From: Bacillus sp. FJAT-27225
Lineage (GTDB): Bacteria; Bacillota; Bacilli; Bacillales; Cytobacillaceae
Direction: 5' to 3'
Assembly (NCBI RefSeq): GCF_001685025.1
Contig: NZ_MAYU01000003.1
Coordinates: 1 to 45,506, forward strand
DNA length: 45,506 bases
In this document: piece by piece, positions 30,941-38,579 of the stretch
How the letters are laid out: each line of letters starts with the position of its first letter
Numbering within the stretch: the stretch's first letter is position 1
Notes under the pieces: generated by a model
The model's input: only the letters and a program-made list of their open reading frames with translations
What the model was told of the DNA's origin: nothing
The model's database searches: none
Translations under genes and position numbers: made by a program

Positions 30941-31080
30941 AAAAATTCCTCCCTACATGCTTAATTATAATATCCTATGGTTAATTGTGATGGCGCGTAT
31001 GAGCAAAAGGTGGAATTATAACGTTGGATCTGGACTGTTTTTCTTTATTCTTTAATCAATGATAAGAAAAAAGTAAATCC

Positions 31081-31141
31081 GTGACACAACCAAGCTTGGA
31101 TAGTATAATAAAGGATAAGAAAATTTTGGAATAGTTCGACA
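31081..31141 (+). promoter_or_regulatory. sirA promoter with a Spo0A box
   Basis: GTGACA (31081-31086) and TATAAT (31104-31109) are 17 bases apart. TTCGACA (31135-31141) is the exact reverse complement of the Spo0A box TGTCGAA. In B. subtilis sirA is a Spo0A-dependent gene. Confidence 0.6.
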
Positions 31142-31257
31142 TGCATTTTTCGAACCCATTGACTCTTGCCATCACGTTCTTCATCCCCGAATAAATGCCA
31201 GCCTGTAATCAGATGAAGCCAGCCTTTCCGTAAGGCCAAAAACAGGGAGAGATCAAA

Positions 31258-31698
31258 ATGAGAAAATATGAACTCTATTTAATTAAAGAAGAGTTTGCGT
31301 CCCATTACTTCGGAAGGGAGCGCATATTTTTTTATTTGTTCAGAGAAAATAGGCAGGCTGAAGGGGAATTGAAAAAAGTAACGGATCTGCAAATTAAGTA
31401 TATTACAAGGCCATTGCCCGTCTTGCGAATACACCAGCTCCTCCACAAACAACTGGAAAAGACCAAAGGATTTTCAGTTGAAAATGGAATCTATAAAATT
31501 GAAGTGAATGGCAAGTTCAGTACGGCGACTCTTGCTGTTTTTGAACAGCATATTGTTGTAAGCGCTAACGGGGGTTATGAAGCGGAAACCGCTTTTTTCG
31601 AGGTGTTAAGGAAATGTGAATCGTCTTTCCTTGCCATTGACCTGGATAACAAAAGGTATGGCTGGCTGAAACCAATTAAAGAAAGAAAATTTGTCTAA
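31258..31698 (+). CDS. sirA: Sporulation inhibitor of replication SirA
   Basis: 146 aa, matching SirA (YneE) along its length: YLIKEEFASHYFGRERIFFYLF at the start, YITRPLPVLRIHQ in the middle, and YEAETAFFEVL with RYGWLKPIKERKFV at the end. SirA binds domain I of DnaA at the onset of sporulation and blocks new rounds of replication. It sits between tkt and yneF, as in B. subtilis. AGGGAGA lies upstream of the ATG. Confidence 0.95.
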   Translation: MRKYELYLIKEEFASHYFGRERIFFYLFRENRQAEGELKKVTDLQIKYITRPLPVLRIHQLLHKQLEKTKGFSVENGIYKIEVNGKFSTATLAVFEQHIVVSANGGYEAETAFFEVLRKCESSFLAIDLDNKRYGWLKPIKERKFV

Positions 31699-31770
31699 TA
31701 CAGGCGAATTGGTGTATAATTACGCTTGGTAATTTACATTTTTGAAGGACAACATGGAGGAGGAAATACG

Positions 31771-31992
31771 ATGGCTACTGGCTGGGTGATTACCATTGCA
31801 GTGTTGGCGCTAATTGTCGGCATTGTAATCGGATTTTTTATAACACGCAGGTACATGATGGATTACTTGAAGAAAAATCCGCCTATTAATGAGCAAATGT
31901 TGAAAGTTATGATGATGCAGATGGGCATGAAACCTTCACAGAAGAAAATTAATCAAATGATGGCTGCCATGAACAAGCAGCAATCAAAATAA
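31771..31992 (+). CDS. yneF: UPF0154 membrane protein YneF
   Basis: 73 aa: an N-terminal transmembrane helix (residues 4-24) ending in [21 protein letters not shown], then a Met-rich cytoplasmic helix. This is the UPF0154 signature. ATG 31771 has GGAGGAGG. The function is unknown in any species. Confidence 0.95.
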   Translation: MATGWVITIAVLALIVGIVIGFFITRRYMMDYLKKNPPINEQMLKVMMMQMGMKPSQKKINQMMAAMNKQQSK

Positions 31993-32001
31993 GCTGGACA
32001 G

Positions 32002-32030
32002 GCATCCTCGGTGAGGGTGCTTTTTATTTT
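32002..32030 (+). terminator. Terminator after yneF
   Basis: GCATCCTC and GAGGGTGC form an 8-bp stem with one G-T pair, followed by TTTTTATTTT. Confidence 0.8.
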
Positions 32031-32138
32031 GAATTATGTTGTGTTAATCTTCCTTATTTTTGAAAAATTTGATAAAATGATTTTCTTGTGGGAGTGTTTT
32101 ATGAACTACATAACTAGTAGAGATAGAGGGGGGAGATC

Positions 32139-33890
32139 ATGAGAATATTTGCGGAGTTAAAATGGTTCTTCTGGGAGGAAAGAAAGTCGTACATAACGGG
32201 AATAGCGATATTGCTGTTCGTTGCATTCCTTCAGCTTATTCCTCCAAAAGTCATCGGCATCATTGCCGATAGCATCCAGGATGGAACCATTACCGCTGCA
32301 GGCCTAGGAATATGGGTTGCAGTCCTGCTGGCTGCTGGCTTGGTAATGTATGTTTTAAGATTTATTTGGCGAGTCATGATATTTGGTTCAGCCGTAAAAT
32401 TGGCGAGGGATCTCAGGGATCAATTGTTTCAGCACTTTACTAAAATGTCTCCGGCCTTTTACCAAAAGAGACGAATAGGAGACTTAATGGCTCATGCTAC
32501 AAATGATCTTCAAGCAATCCAGCAGACTGCTGGGGTAGGCGTCTTGACGCTTGTAGACTCTCTGGCCACAGGTGGTTTTGTTATTCTGGCGATGGCCTTT
32601 ACGATTAGCTGGAAGCTGACACTGATTGCCCTTATCCCAATGCCGTTAATGGCATGGCTTACAAGCTGGTTCGGAACGATGCTGCACCGCTCGTTCCATA
32701 AAGCCCAAGAGGCATTTTCTTCACTAAATGACAAGACGCAAGAAAGTATTTCGGGAATCAAGGTTATTAAGACTTTTGGACAGGAATCAGAGGATATTGA
32801 AGACTTCAGACAACAATCCAAGGACGTTGTCGAAAAGAACATGACGGTTGCAAAAATTGACGCTTTATACGATCCGACCATATCCATCATTGTCGGCATT
32901 TCTTTCTTCCTTTCAATTGGCTTTGGGGCAAGGGATGTTCTCAATGGCAATTTGACAATCGGTGAACTGATTTCATTTACTACATATTTAGGGCTGTTGA
33001 TATGGCCGATGCTGGCGTTTGGCTGGCTCTTTAACATTGTTGAAAGAGGGCGGGCATCCTATGACAGGGTTTCGTCTCTTCTGAAGCAGCCCCAGGATAT
33101 ACAAGACATACAAGATGCCCTCTCAGAAGTACCTGCAGGTAAAATCGATTACTGCATTCGGGAGTTTGCTTTTTCTAGTGAAGAAAGGCCACTTTTAAAA
33201 GATATTTATTTTTCTATCGGAAAAGGCGAGACTCTTGGCATTGTCGGCAAAACTGGAGCTGGCAAAACGACACTTCTTAAGCTGCTCATCAGGGAATACC
33301 CTATTGAATCAGGAGAAATCCTTTTTGGCGGGAAAAAAATTGAAACCTATCGCCTTGAACTGCTAAGGGAGGCAATTGGATATGTTCCTCAGGACCATTT
33401 TCTGTTTTCGGCAACCGTCGCAGAAAATATTGCATTTGCCATGCCACACGCAACGAGGGATGAGATTATCGCCGCTGCAAGACTGGCAAATATTCATGAC
33501 GATATTCTTGGCTTTACCAATGGGTATGAAACGGTTGTCGGGGAAAGGGGAGTTTCATTATCCGGCGGACAAAAGCAAAGGATTTCGATTGCCCGGGCAC
33601 TCCTTCTTAATCCAGAAGTATTGATTCTGGATGATTCCTTATCTGCGGTTGATGCAAAGACTGAAGAAGCAATACTTGGTGCCTTAAAGAAGGAAAGGGA
33701 AGGGAAAACAACCATCATTACATCTCACCGGCTTAGTGCTATCCAGCATGCAAACCAAATTCTTGTCATTGAAGAGGGCAGAATTATTGAGCGGGGAACG
33801 CATGAACAATTGATGGAACATGGCGGCTGGTACCGTGAAATGTACTTGCACCAGCAGCTGGAGGAGTTGGTTGAACATGGGGGGCATTAA
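32139..33890 (+). CDS. Heterodimeric ABC exporter half, BmrC/YheI-like
   Basis: 583 aa: an N-terminal six-helix export domain and a C-terminal ATPase. Walker A is GKTGAGKTT and the signature SLSGGQKQR is canonical. The Walker B is LILDDSLSAVD, with Asp where the catalytic Glu normally stands. A missing Glu in one half and a degenerate signature in the other half is the hallmark of asymmetric exporters such as BmrCD and TM287/288. The partner starts within its last codons, so the two are translationally coupled. The substrate (drug, peptide or lipid) is unknown. Confidence 0.9.
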   Translation: MRIFAELKWFFWEERKSYITGIAILLFVAFLQLIPPKVIGIIADSIQDGTITAAGLGIWVAVLLAAGLVMYVLRFIWRVMIFGSAVKLARDLRDQLFQHFTKMSPAFYQKRRIGDLMAHATNDLQAIQQTAGVGVLTLVDSLATGGFVILAMAFTISWKLTLIALIPMPLMAWLTSWFGTMLHRSFHKAQEAFSSLNDKTQESISGIKVIKTFGQESEDIEDFRQQSKDVVEKNMTVAKIDALYDPTISIIVGISFFLSIGFGARDVLNGNLTIGELISFTTYLGLLIWPMLAFGWLFNIVERGRASYDRVSSLLKQPQDIQDIQDALSEVPAGKIDYCIREFAFSSEERPLLKDIYFSIGKGETLGIVGKTGAGKTTLLKLLIREYPIESGEILFGGKKIETYRLELLREAIGYVPQDHFLFSATVAENIAFAMPHATRDEIIAAARLANIHDDILGFTNGYETVVGERGVSLSGGQKQRISIARALLLNPEVLILDDSLSAVDAKTEEAILGALKKEREGKTTIITSHRLSAIQHANQILVIEEGRIIERGTHEQLMEHGGWYREMYLHQQLEELVEHGGH

Positions 33891-35679
33891 GTTGGATCAA
33901 AACTTGACTGATAAGGAACAAAGAAAGGTTCTATACAGGCTCCTGTCCTATACGAAACCGCATAAGAAAGCTATAGGCGTTGGGTTCCTGCTTCTTTTCT
34001 TGACTACACTTGGTGACATTGCGGGGCCTTATCTAGTAAAAATCTTTATTGACGATTACCTGCTTCCTAATAACATTGAATTTCGTCCGATATTGGCACT
34101 GGGAATCATTTATATGGCAATCCAAGTAGCGAAAGCATTCCTCCTATACTTTCAGTTAGTCAAATTCCAGGAAATTGCTCTAAAAATCATCCAGCAGCTA
34201 AGGATTGATGTTTTTTCCAAAGTACAGGCGCTTGGAATGCGCTACTTTGACAAAACGCCGGCTGGGAGCATTGTTTCCAGGGTTACCAATGACACTGAGG
34301 CTATAAAAGATATGTTTGTTACTGTCATTGCGACATTTATACAAAGCGGGTTCCTCTTGTTCGGTATTTTCACTGCGATGTTTATGCTGGATGTGAAGCT
34401 TGCTTTATTCTGTACACTCCTGCTCCCGATTATCGTTGCTGTCATCGCCACGTACAGGAAGTATAGCTCCCGCTACTATCTTGCAATGAGGGAGCGGCTT
34501 AGCCAGTTAAATGCGAAGCTTAGTGAATCACTGCAGGGAATGCCGATCATCCAGGTATTCAGGCAGGAAAAGCGGCTTCGCAAGGAATTTGGCGAAATCA
34601 ATGAACATCATTATCAGGCGGGCATGAAGAACCTCAAGCTTGACGGGCTGCTGTTAAGACCGGCAATTGACATGATTTATATCTTTGCTTTGATTCTTGT
34701 ATTGAGTTATTTCGGGATTGCCTCCATGGAAGTTTCGGTCGAAATAGGTGTGCTTTATGCCTTCGTTAATTATCTTGACCGCTTCTTTGAGCCGGTTAAC
34801 CAGATGATGATGAGGCTTTCCCTCTATCAGCAGGCAATAGTGGCGGGATCAAGAGTATTCCGGCTGCTGGATGAGGAAGAGCTTGCACCCGGGCAGAAGA
34901 ATGCAGAAGGGCTTAAAGTCCAGGATGGGAAAATTGAAATCAAAAATGTCAGCTTTTCCTATGACGGCGAGACCGATGTTTTGAAAAATATATCTTTTAC
35001 TGCCAACCCAGGTGAAACTGTTGCTCTTGTGGGCCACACAGGAAGCGGAAAGAGCTCAATCATCAATTTGCTTATGAGGTTCTATGAATTTGACCGGGGC
35101 GAAATTTTAATTGATGGGGAGTCTTTGAAAAATTTTACAAAGGATGAGCTGAGGAGAAAAATGGGCCTCGTGCTTCAGGACCCATTCTTGTTTTATGGTA
35201 CGGTTGCTGACAATATCCGCCTGCATGATAAAAAGATGCCAGAAGAAAAGATTATAGATGCGGCAAGATTCGTCCAGGCGCATACATTTATTGAAAAGCT
35301 GGAAGACAAGTATGAACATAAAGTTGTGGAACGCGGGGCCGCCTTTTCAAGCGGCCAGAGGCAATTGATAGCTTTTGCACGAACGATTGCTGCCGATCCC
35401 AAAATACTTGTCCTTGATGAGGCGACTGCCAATATTGATACAGAAACAGAGGAAGCCATCCAGACTGCACTGAACAAAATGAGGGAAGGGCGGACGACCA
35501 TCGCGATTGCCCATCGGCTCTCGACCATTCAGGATGCGGACCAGATCCTTGTCCTCCATAAAGGGGAGATTGTTGAAAGAGGTACCCATCAGGAGCTCCT
35601 GGCTTTAAGGGGGCTTTATCATAAGATGTACCTTCTGCAAAACGGATTAGTTGAACGGTATCAAGATGCCGTGAATTAG
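33877..35679 (+). CDS. Heterodimeric ABC exporter half, BmrD/YheH-like
   Basis: About 600 aa: a six-helix export domain and an ATPase with Walker A GHTGSGKSS, Walker B ILVLDEATANID with the catalytic Glu present, and a degenerate signature FSSGQRQ. The composite sites formed with its partner are therefore one active and one inactive. ATG 33877 overlaps the partner's stop by 14 bases and has GGAGGAG upstream; TTG 33892 with GGGGGG is an alternative start. In B. subtilis the comparable pair is induced by antibiotics through a leader peptide; no such leader was identified here. Confidence 0.9.
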   Translation: MGGIKLDQNLTDKEQRKVLYRLLSYTKPHKKAIGVGFLLLFLTTLGDIAGPYLVKIFIDDYLLPNNIEFRPILALGIIYMAIQVAKAFLLYFQLVKFQEIALKIIQQLRIDVFSKVQALGMRYFDKTPAGSIVSRVTNDTEAIKDMFVTVIATFIQSGFLLFGIFTAMFMLDVKLALFCTLLLPIIVAVIATYRKYSSRYYLAMRERLSQLNAKLSESLQGMPIIQVFRQEKRLRKEFGEINEHHYQAGMKNLKLDGLLLRPAIDMIYIFALILVLSYFGIASMEVSVEIGVLYAFVNYLDRFFEPVNQMMMRLSLYQQAIVAGSRVFRLLDEEELAPGQKNAEGLKVQDGKIEIKNVSFSYDGETDVLKNISFTANPGETVALVGHTGSGKSSIINLLMRFYEFDRGEILIDGESLKNFTKDELRRKMGLVLQDPFLFYGTVADNIRLHDKKMPEEKIIDAARFVQAHTFIEKLEDKYEHKVVERGAAFSSGQRQLIAFARTIAADPKILVLDEATANIDTETEEAIQTALNKMREGRTTIAIAHRLSTIQDADQILVLHKGEIVERGTHQELLALRGLYHKMYLLQNGLVERYQDAVN

Positions 35680-35686
35680 CCAAAAG

Positions 35687-35722
35687 AAAAACAGCCCGGA
35701 TATGAATGGAGGGCTGTTTTTT
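35687..35722. terminator. Terminator of the ABC exporter operon
   Basis: AAAACAGCCC and GGGCTGTTTT form a 10-bp stem around a 13-base loop, with a T run. It overlaps the stop codon of the convergent Spo0E-like gene. Confidence 0.85.
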
Positions 35723-35894
35723 ATGATTGGGTTTGAAGTTTTTGAACATATGTATCATTATACTGATTGAGCAGGTGATCGAGTTCCTGGCTGTACTGGA
35801 TAGCGACCGAGGAGCTTAAGCCGTTTACTGCAGCAACTTGATACAACTCTATCCGCTTTTGTTCAATTAGAGAAAGCAAGTCCTGTTTTAACAC
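35721..35894 (-). CDS. Spo0E-like aspartyl-phosphate phosphatase
   Basis: A 57-aa protein with the family helical hairpin: LLSLIEQKRIELYQVAAVNGL, then SSVAIQYSQELDHLLNQYN. The SQELDHLLNQY motif contains the catalytic Spo0E signature (S-x-E-L-D). Spo0E proteins dephosphorylate Spo0A~P and restrain sporulation. GTG 35894 is chosen because AAAGGA lies eight bases upstream. Because of its size and GTG start it is easily missed. Paralogues in Bacillus vary in target, so action on Spo0A itself is inferred. Confidence 0.85.
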   Translation of the reverse strand: MLKQDLLSLIEQKRIELYQVAAVNGLSSSVAIQYSQELDHLLNQYNDTYVQKLQTQS

Positions 35895-36004
35895 GGCTGT
35901 AATTCCTTTCTGCGATATGTCATTTTTAGGAGAACAATGAAGATTTTAGTAAATGGGATACTCGACTAAGTATATCGTATAATGGTAAATAATTCAAAAG
36001 ATAT

Positions 36005-36044
36005 TTGTAAAAAAACTTACAAAAGATTGACACTATGTCAATCT
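36005..36044. promoter_or_regulatory. Two adjacent palindromes upstream of ccdA
   Basis: TTTGTAA-N5-TTACAAA type repeat (36005-36023) is followed at once by a perfect AGATTGACA-CTA-TGTCAATCT palindrome (36024-36044), which contains TTGACA on both strands. They lie in the region between the divergent Spo0E-like gene and ccdA. The binding factor is unknown. Confidence 0.6.
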
Positions 36045-36156
36045 TATCAAACTTGGGGAGATGACACAAAACTTTCATGCAGATTCCTAACCTTCCTGCT
36101 AACTATTTGTTAGAATGGAAGCAACATACAAGTATAGTTTTGGGAGAGGTTTTCTT

Positions 36157-36867
36157 ATGGGTACCGAAGTTAATTTGTTCCTCGCATTGGGTGCCGGGTT
36201 TCTAAGCTTCATTTCACCTTGCTGCCTGCCGCTTTATCCCGCATTCCTTTCATATATAACTGGAATGTCAGTAAGTGATTTGAAGAGTGATAATGCGATG
36301 ATGCAAAGGCGCAGCATCCTGCATACCATCTTTTTCCTGATAGGGTTTTCTTCCATCTTTGTTATGATGGGCTTTGTGACTTCCTTTATTGGACAGTTCT
36401 TGTTTCAAAACCAGGATTTAATCCGGCAAATCGGTGCGATTTTTATGATTATCTTCGGGTTAATGATTATTGGACTATTTAAGCCTGAATTCCTGATGAA
36501 AGACCGTAAATTCCAATTCAAGAACCGTCCTGCTGGCTATGCTGGTTCCATCCTGATTGGTATGGCGTTTGCCGCTGGCTGGACTCCATGTACCGGTCCG
36601 ATCCTTGGCGCAGTGCTTTCGCTGGCAGCCACCGATCCAAGTTCAAGTATGCCGCTTATGATCGCCTATATCCTGGGCTTTGCGATTCCGTTTTTCATCC
36701 TGTCCTTCTTCATTGGCAGAATATCATGGATTAAACGGAACTCTATCAAAATTATGAAAATCGGCGGCTACATCATGATTGGTATGGGGATTATGCTATT
36801 CTTTGACTGGCTGACCGTCATCATTCAGGTACTTCAGCCGTTGTTTGGCGGATTCACAGGTTTTTAG
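36157..36867 (+). CDS. ccdA: Cytochrome c biogenesis thiol transporter CcdA
   Basis: A 236-aa six-helix membrane protein of the DsbD/CcdA family that passes electrons from cytoplasmic thioredoxin to extracytoplasmic thioredoxin-like proteins. It serves cytochrome c maturation and endospore (StoA) reactions. The two redox Cys are in SPCCLPLYP (helix 1) and GWTPCTGP (helix 4). ATG 36157 is chosen for GGGAGAGG and family length; an upstream in-frame ATG has no site. ccdC follows. Confidence 0.95.
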   Translation: MGTEVNLFLALGAGFLSFISPCCLPLYPAFLSYITGMSVSDLKSDNAMMQRRSILHTIFFLIGFSSIFVMMGFVTSFIGQFLFQNQDLIRQIGAIFMIIFGLMIIGLFKPEFLMKDRKFQFKNRPAGYAGSILIGMAFAAGWTPCTGPILGAVLSLAATDPSSSMPLMIAYILGFAIPFFILSFFIGRISWIKRNSIKIMKIGGYIMIGMGIMLFFDWLTVIIQVLQPLFGGFTGF

Positions 36868-36951
36868 GATTTTGGAAGAATAGCGTGCGTGAGCTTTGTT
36901 TTTGTAATATAATGAACTTGTTAACCTACTTAGAAGATTGGGATGAGACGT

Positions 36952-37434
36952 ATGAATCTTGCCCTTGCATCAACAGTTGTCGCAATAGGCATGGCAACAA
37001 TGGCCATGTTTGTCAGAATGAAGGCAGCAAAAAAACCTGCGACTGCTATGAAAATCATCATGCCTCCAATTGGAATGAGCACAGGTTCCCTTATGTATAT
37101 AGTTCCTGAATTCCGGCTTACCGGGATGGAAATTGTTGAAGCAGTTATATTGGGGATGCTATTTTCGATCCTTTTGATAAAAACCTCTTCATTCGAAGTT
37201 AAGGATCAACAGATCTATGTAAAACGCTCGAAAGCATTTTTCTTTATTCTGATTGGCTTGCTAATTGTCAGGCTGGCCATGAAGTTGATATTGAGTGCGA
37301 CAATCGACTTTGGGGAATTATCCGGAATGTTCTTCCTTTTAGCTTTCTCCATGATCCTGCCCTGGCGGATTGCCATGTACCGCGACTTTAAAAAATTGCA
37401 GAAGCAAATTACTCTTACAAAACAGTCGGCCTAG
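36952..37434 (+). CDS. ccdC: CcdC family membrane protein (YneJ)
   Basis: About 160 aa with four to five transmembrane helices. It matches the CcdC/YneJ family (MKIIMPPIGMSTGSLMY and MILPWRIAMYRDFKKLQ). It is linked to ccdA and to cytochrome c maturation by position, although its necessity is not established in B. subtilis. The B. subtilis yneI (CheY-like) gene that lies between the two is missing here. ATG 36943 is an alternative start; neither has a strong ribosome binding site. Confidence 0.88.
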   Translation: MNLALASTVVAIGMATMAMFVRMKAAKKPATAMKIIMPPIGMSTGSLMYIVPEFRLTGMEIVEAVILGMLFSILLIKTSSFEVKDQQIYVKRSKAFFFILIGLLIVRLAMKLILSATIDFGELSGMFFLLAFSMILPWRIAMYRDFKKLQKQITLTKQSA

Positions 37435-37452
37435 TTGGGTCGGCTGTTTTTG
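37420..37452 (+). terminator. Terminator of ccdA-ccdC
   Basis: AACAGTCGGCC pairs with GGTCGGCTGTT (two wobble pairs), followed by TTTT. It overlaps the ccdC stop. Confidence 0.75.
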
Positions 37453-37644
37453 TTATGTGGGAGAGTTGGTGGGGAAGGGGGAGGTGGTTTTTTGGTAAAT
37501 GGGCACTAGTGGAGGGATAATTAATCTAAAAATCTGTAGATATTGGATAAATCAGTTTAAAAGGAAGAGGAATTAATCTATTAAAAATTTTTATTAGCTT
37601 AGTCAGCTGCAAAAACTGACCCATTAAGCGAATAAAATGGAAAA

Positions 37645-37669
37645 GTAAAAAGCCGCTCTAATGGCGGCT
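37645..37669 (-). terminator. Terminator of yneK
   Basis: On the minus strand AGCCGC and GCGGCT pair at the stop codon and are followed by TTTTTAC. Confidence 0.7.
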
Positions 37670-38093
37670 AAAATAAGTGCTGGTATCGAGTAAGATCGAT
37701 TTGTTTTTCATTTAATGTCTTTTTCAAAAACTTATGGTCGCGTTTTGGAGTAGCCATGATATAGCCTTTAATGACAAGCTCCTGGTCAATCTTGCTTACC
37801 TTTTCGTTTAGGGCAAGCTCACCGATTTTCCCGGCTATTTTATGCCTGGCTACATCACGGAACAGCTCGGGTACAGGTTGGACAAGTTCCTCCAGAAACG
37901 CCTTTTGGTCATCCGGCCAAAGGTGGCGAGATTGGTTCACATAGTACTCTTCCCAATCCATGATCGACTTGCCGTCTTCTTTAGGAAGTTTTTTAAGGAA
38001 CTTCCGAAACATAAAAAACCCGCCAATGGCCATTAAGCCAAACAGCAAGAAGACCCAAATCACAATCATTAATTCTTTTAAAATATCGATCAT
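37668..38093 (-). CDS. yneK: DUF2621 membrane-anchored protein YneK
   Basis: 141 aa: an N-terminal transmembrane helix, then a conserved cytoplasmic domain (MDWEEYYVNQSRHLWPDDQKAFLEELVQPVPELFRDVARHKIAGKIGELAL). This is the YneK/DUF2621 family found only in Bacillaceae, and it follows ccdA-ccdC as in B. subtilis. The start is either ATG 38093 (AGGTGA at good distance) or GTG 38102. The function is unknown. Confidence 0.9.
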   Translation of the reverse strand: MIDILKELMIVIWVFLLFGLMAIGGFFMFRKFLKKLPKEDGKSIMDWEEYYVNQSRHLWPDDQKAFLEELVQPVPELFRDVARHKIAGKIGELALNEKVSKIDQELVIKGYIMATPKRDHKFLKKTLNEKQIDLTRYQHLF

Positions 38094-38231
38094 TGCATTC
38101 ACCTGCGTCTTATAATCACTATCCTTATTATAAAACGATTCAGCAAATTATGACAAGACTGTGGCATTGGATCATTTCTATAGCAACTATAGTAGTTTTT
38201 TGCTATAATAACTTTTGTCATCATATTAACA

Positions 38232-38328
38232 CGGGGCTGAATGGGGTACTGGTGTCCTCCACGGTCTTCAAAACCGCTTGTGACCTGCGTGCCAGGTCAG
38301 GTGGGTTCGATTCCCACACAGTCCCGCC
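38232..38328 (+). tRNA. selC: tRNA-Sec (UCA anticodon), selenocysteine tRNA
   Basis: A 97-base tRNA with encoded CCA. The acceptor arm pairs GGGGCTG with CAGTCCC (one G-T), with an A-A at the eighth position typical of the longer Sec acceptor. A D arm starts with GGGG. The anticodon loop is CTTCAAA, giving anticodon TCA at 38267-38269, closed by CGGT/ACCG. A 7-bp variable arm pairs TGACCTG with CAGGTCA, and the T arm is GTGGG-TTCGATT-CCCAC. UCA plus a long variable arm and the AACCGC context mark tRNA-Sec rather than a suppressor. A strong terminator follows. The 3' half recurs at 40148 and 44591. Confidence 0.9.
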
Positions 38329-38354
38329 AAATTTACATATCAACATATGAACTT

Positions 38355-38382
38355 AAGACCGAGGCAACTCGGTCTTTTTTTT
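38355..38382 (+). terminator. Terminator of tRNA-Sec
   Basis: AAGACCGAG and CTCGGTCTT form a 9-bp stem with a GCAA tetraloop, followed by eight T. Confidence 0.92.
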
Positions 38383-38579
38383 GTTAGGTGGTGCCTAAAA
38401 TTGTACCATTGTTCATTTTGGGAAGAGAGTGTCTCTTAAGATTTGGTAAAGACGAAATATAATAGATATTAACAACTTATATTGTTATTTATTGCTCTGA
38501 TATTTGTAATGTAAATAAATTTGGACAAACTATTAACAATTAGTGGGGCTTTAGAGGTGTTAGAAAGGAGGTAAATCCG

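Noticed and set aside
31045-31239. Minus-strand 64-codon ORF upstream of sirA
   Set aside because: It lies over the sirA promoter and Spo0A box and has no convincing ribosome binding site or family resemblance.
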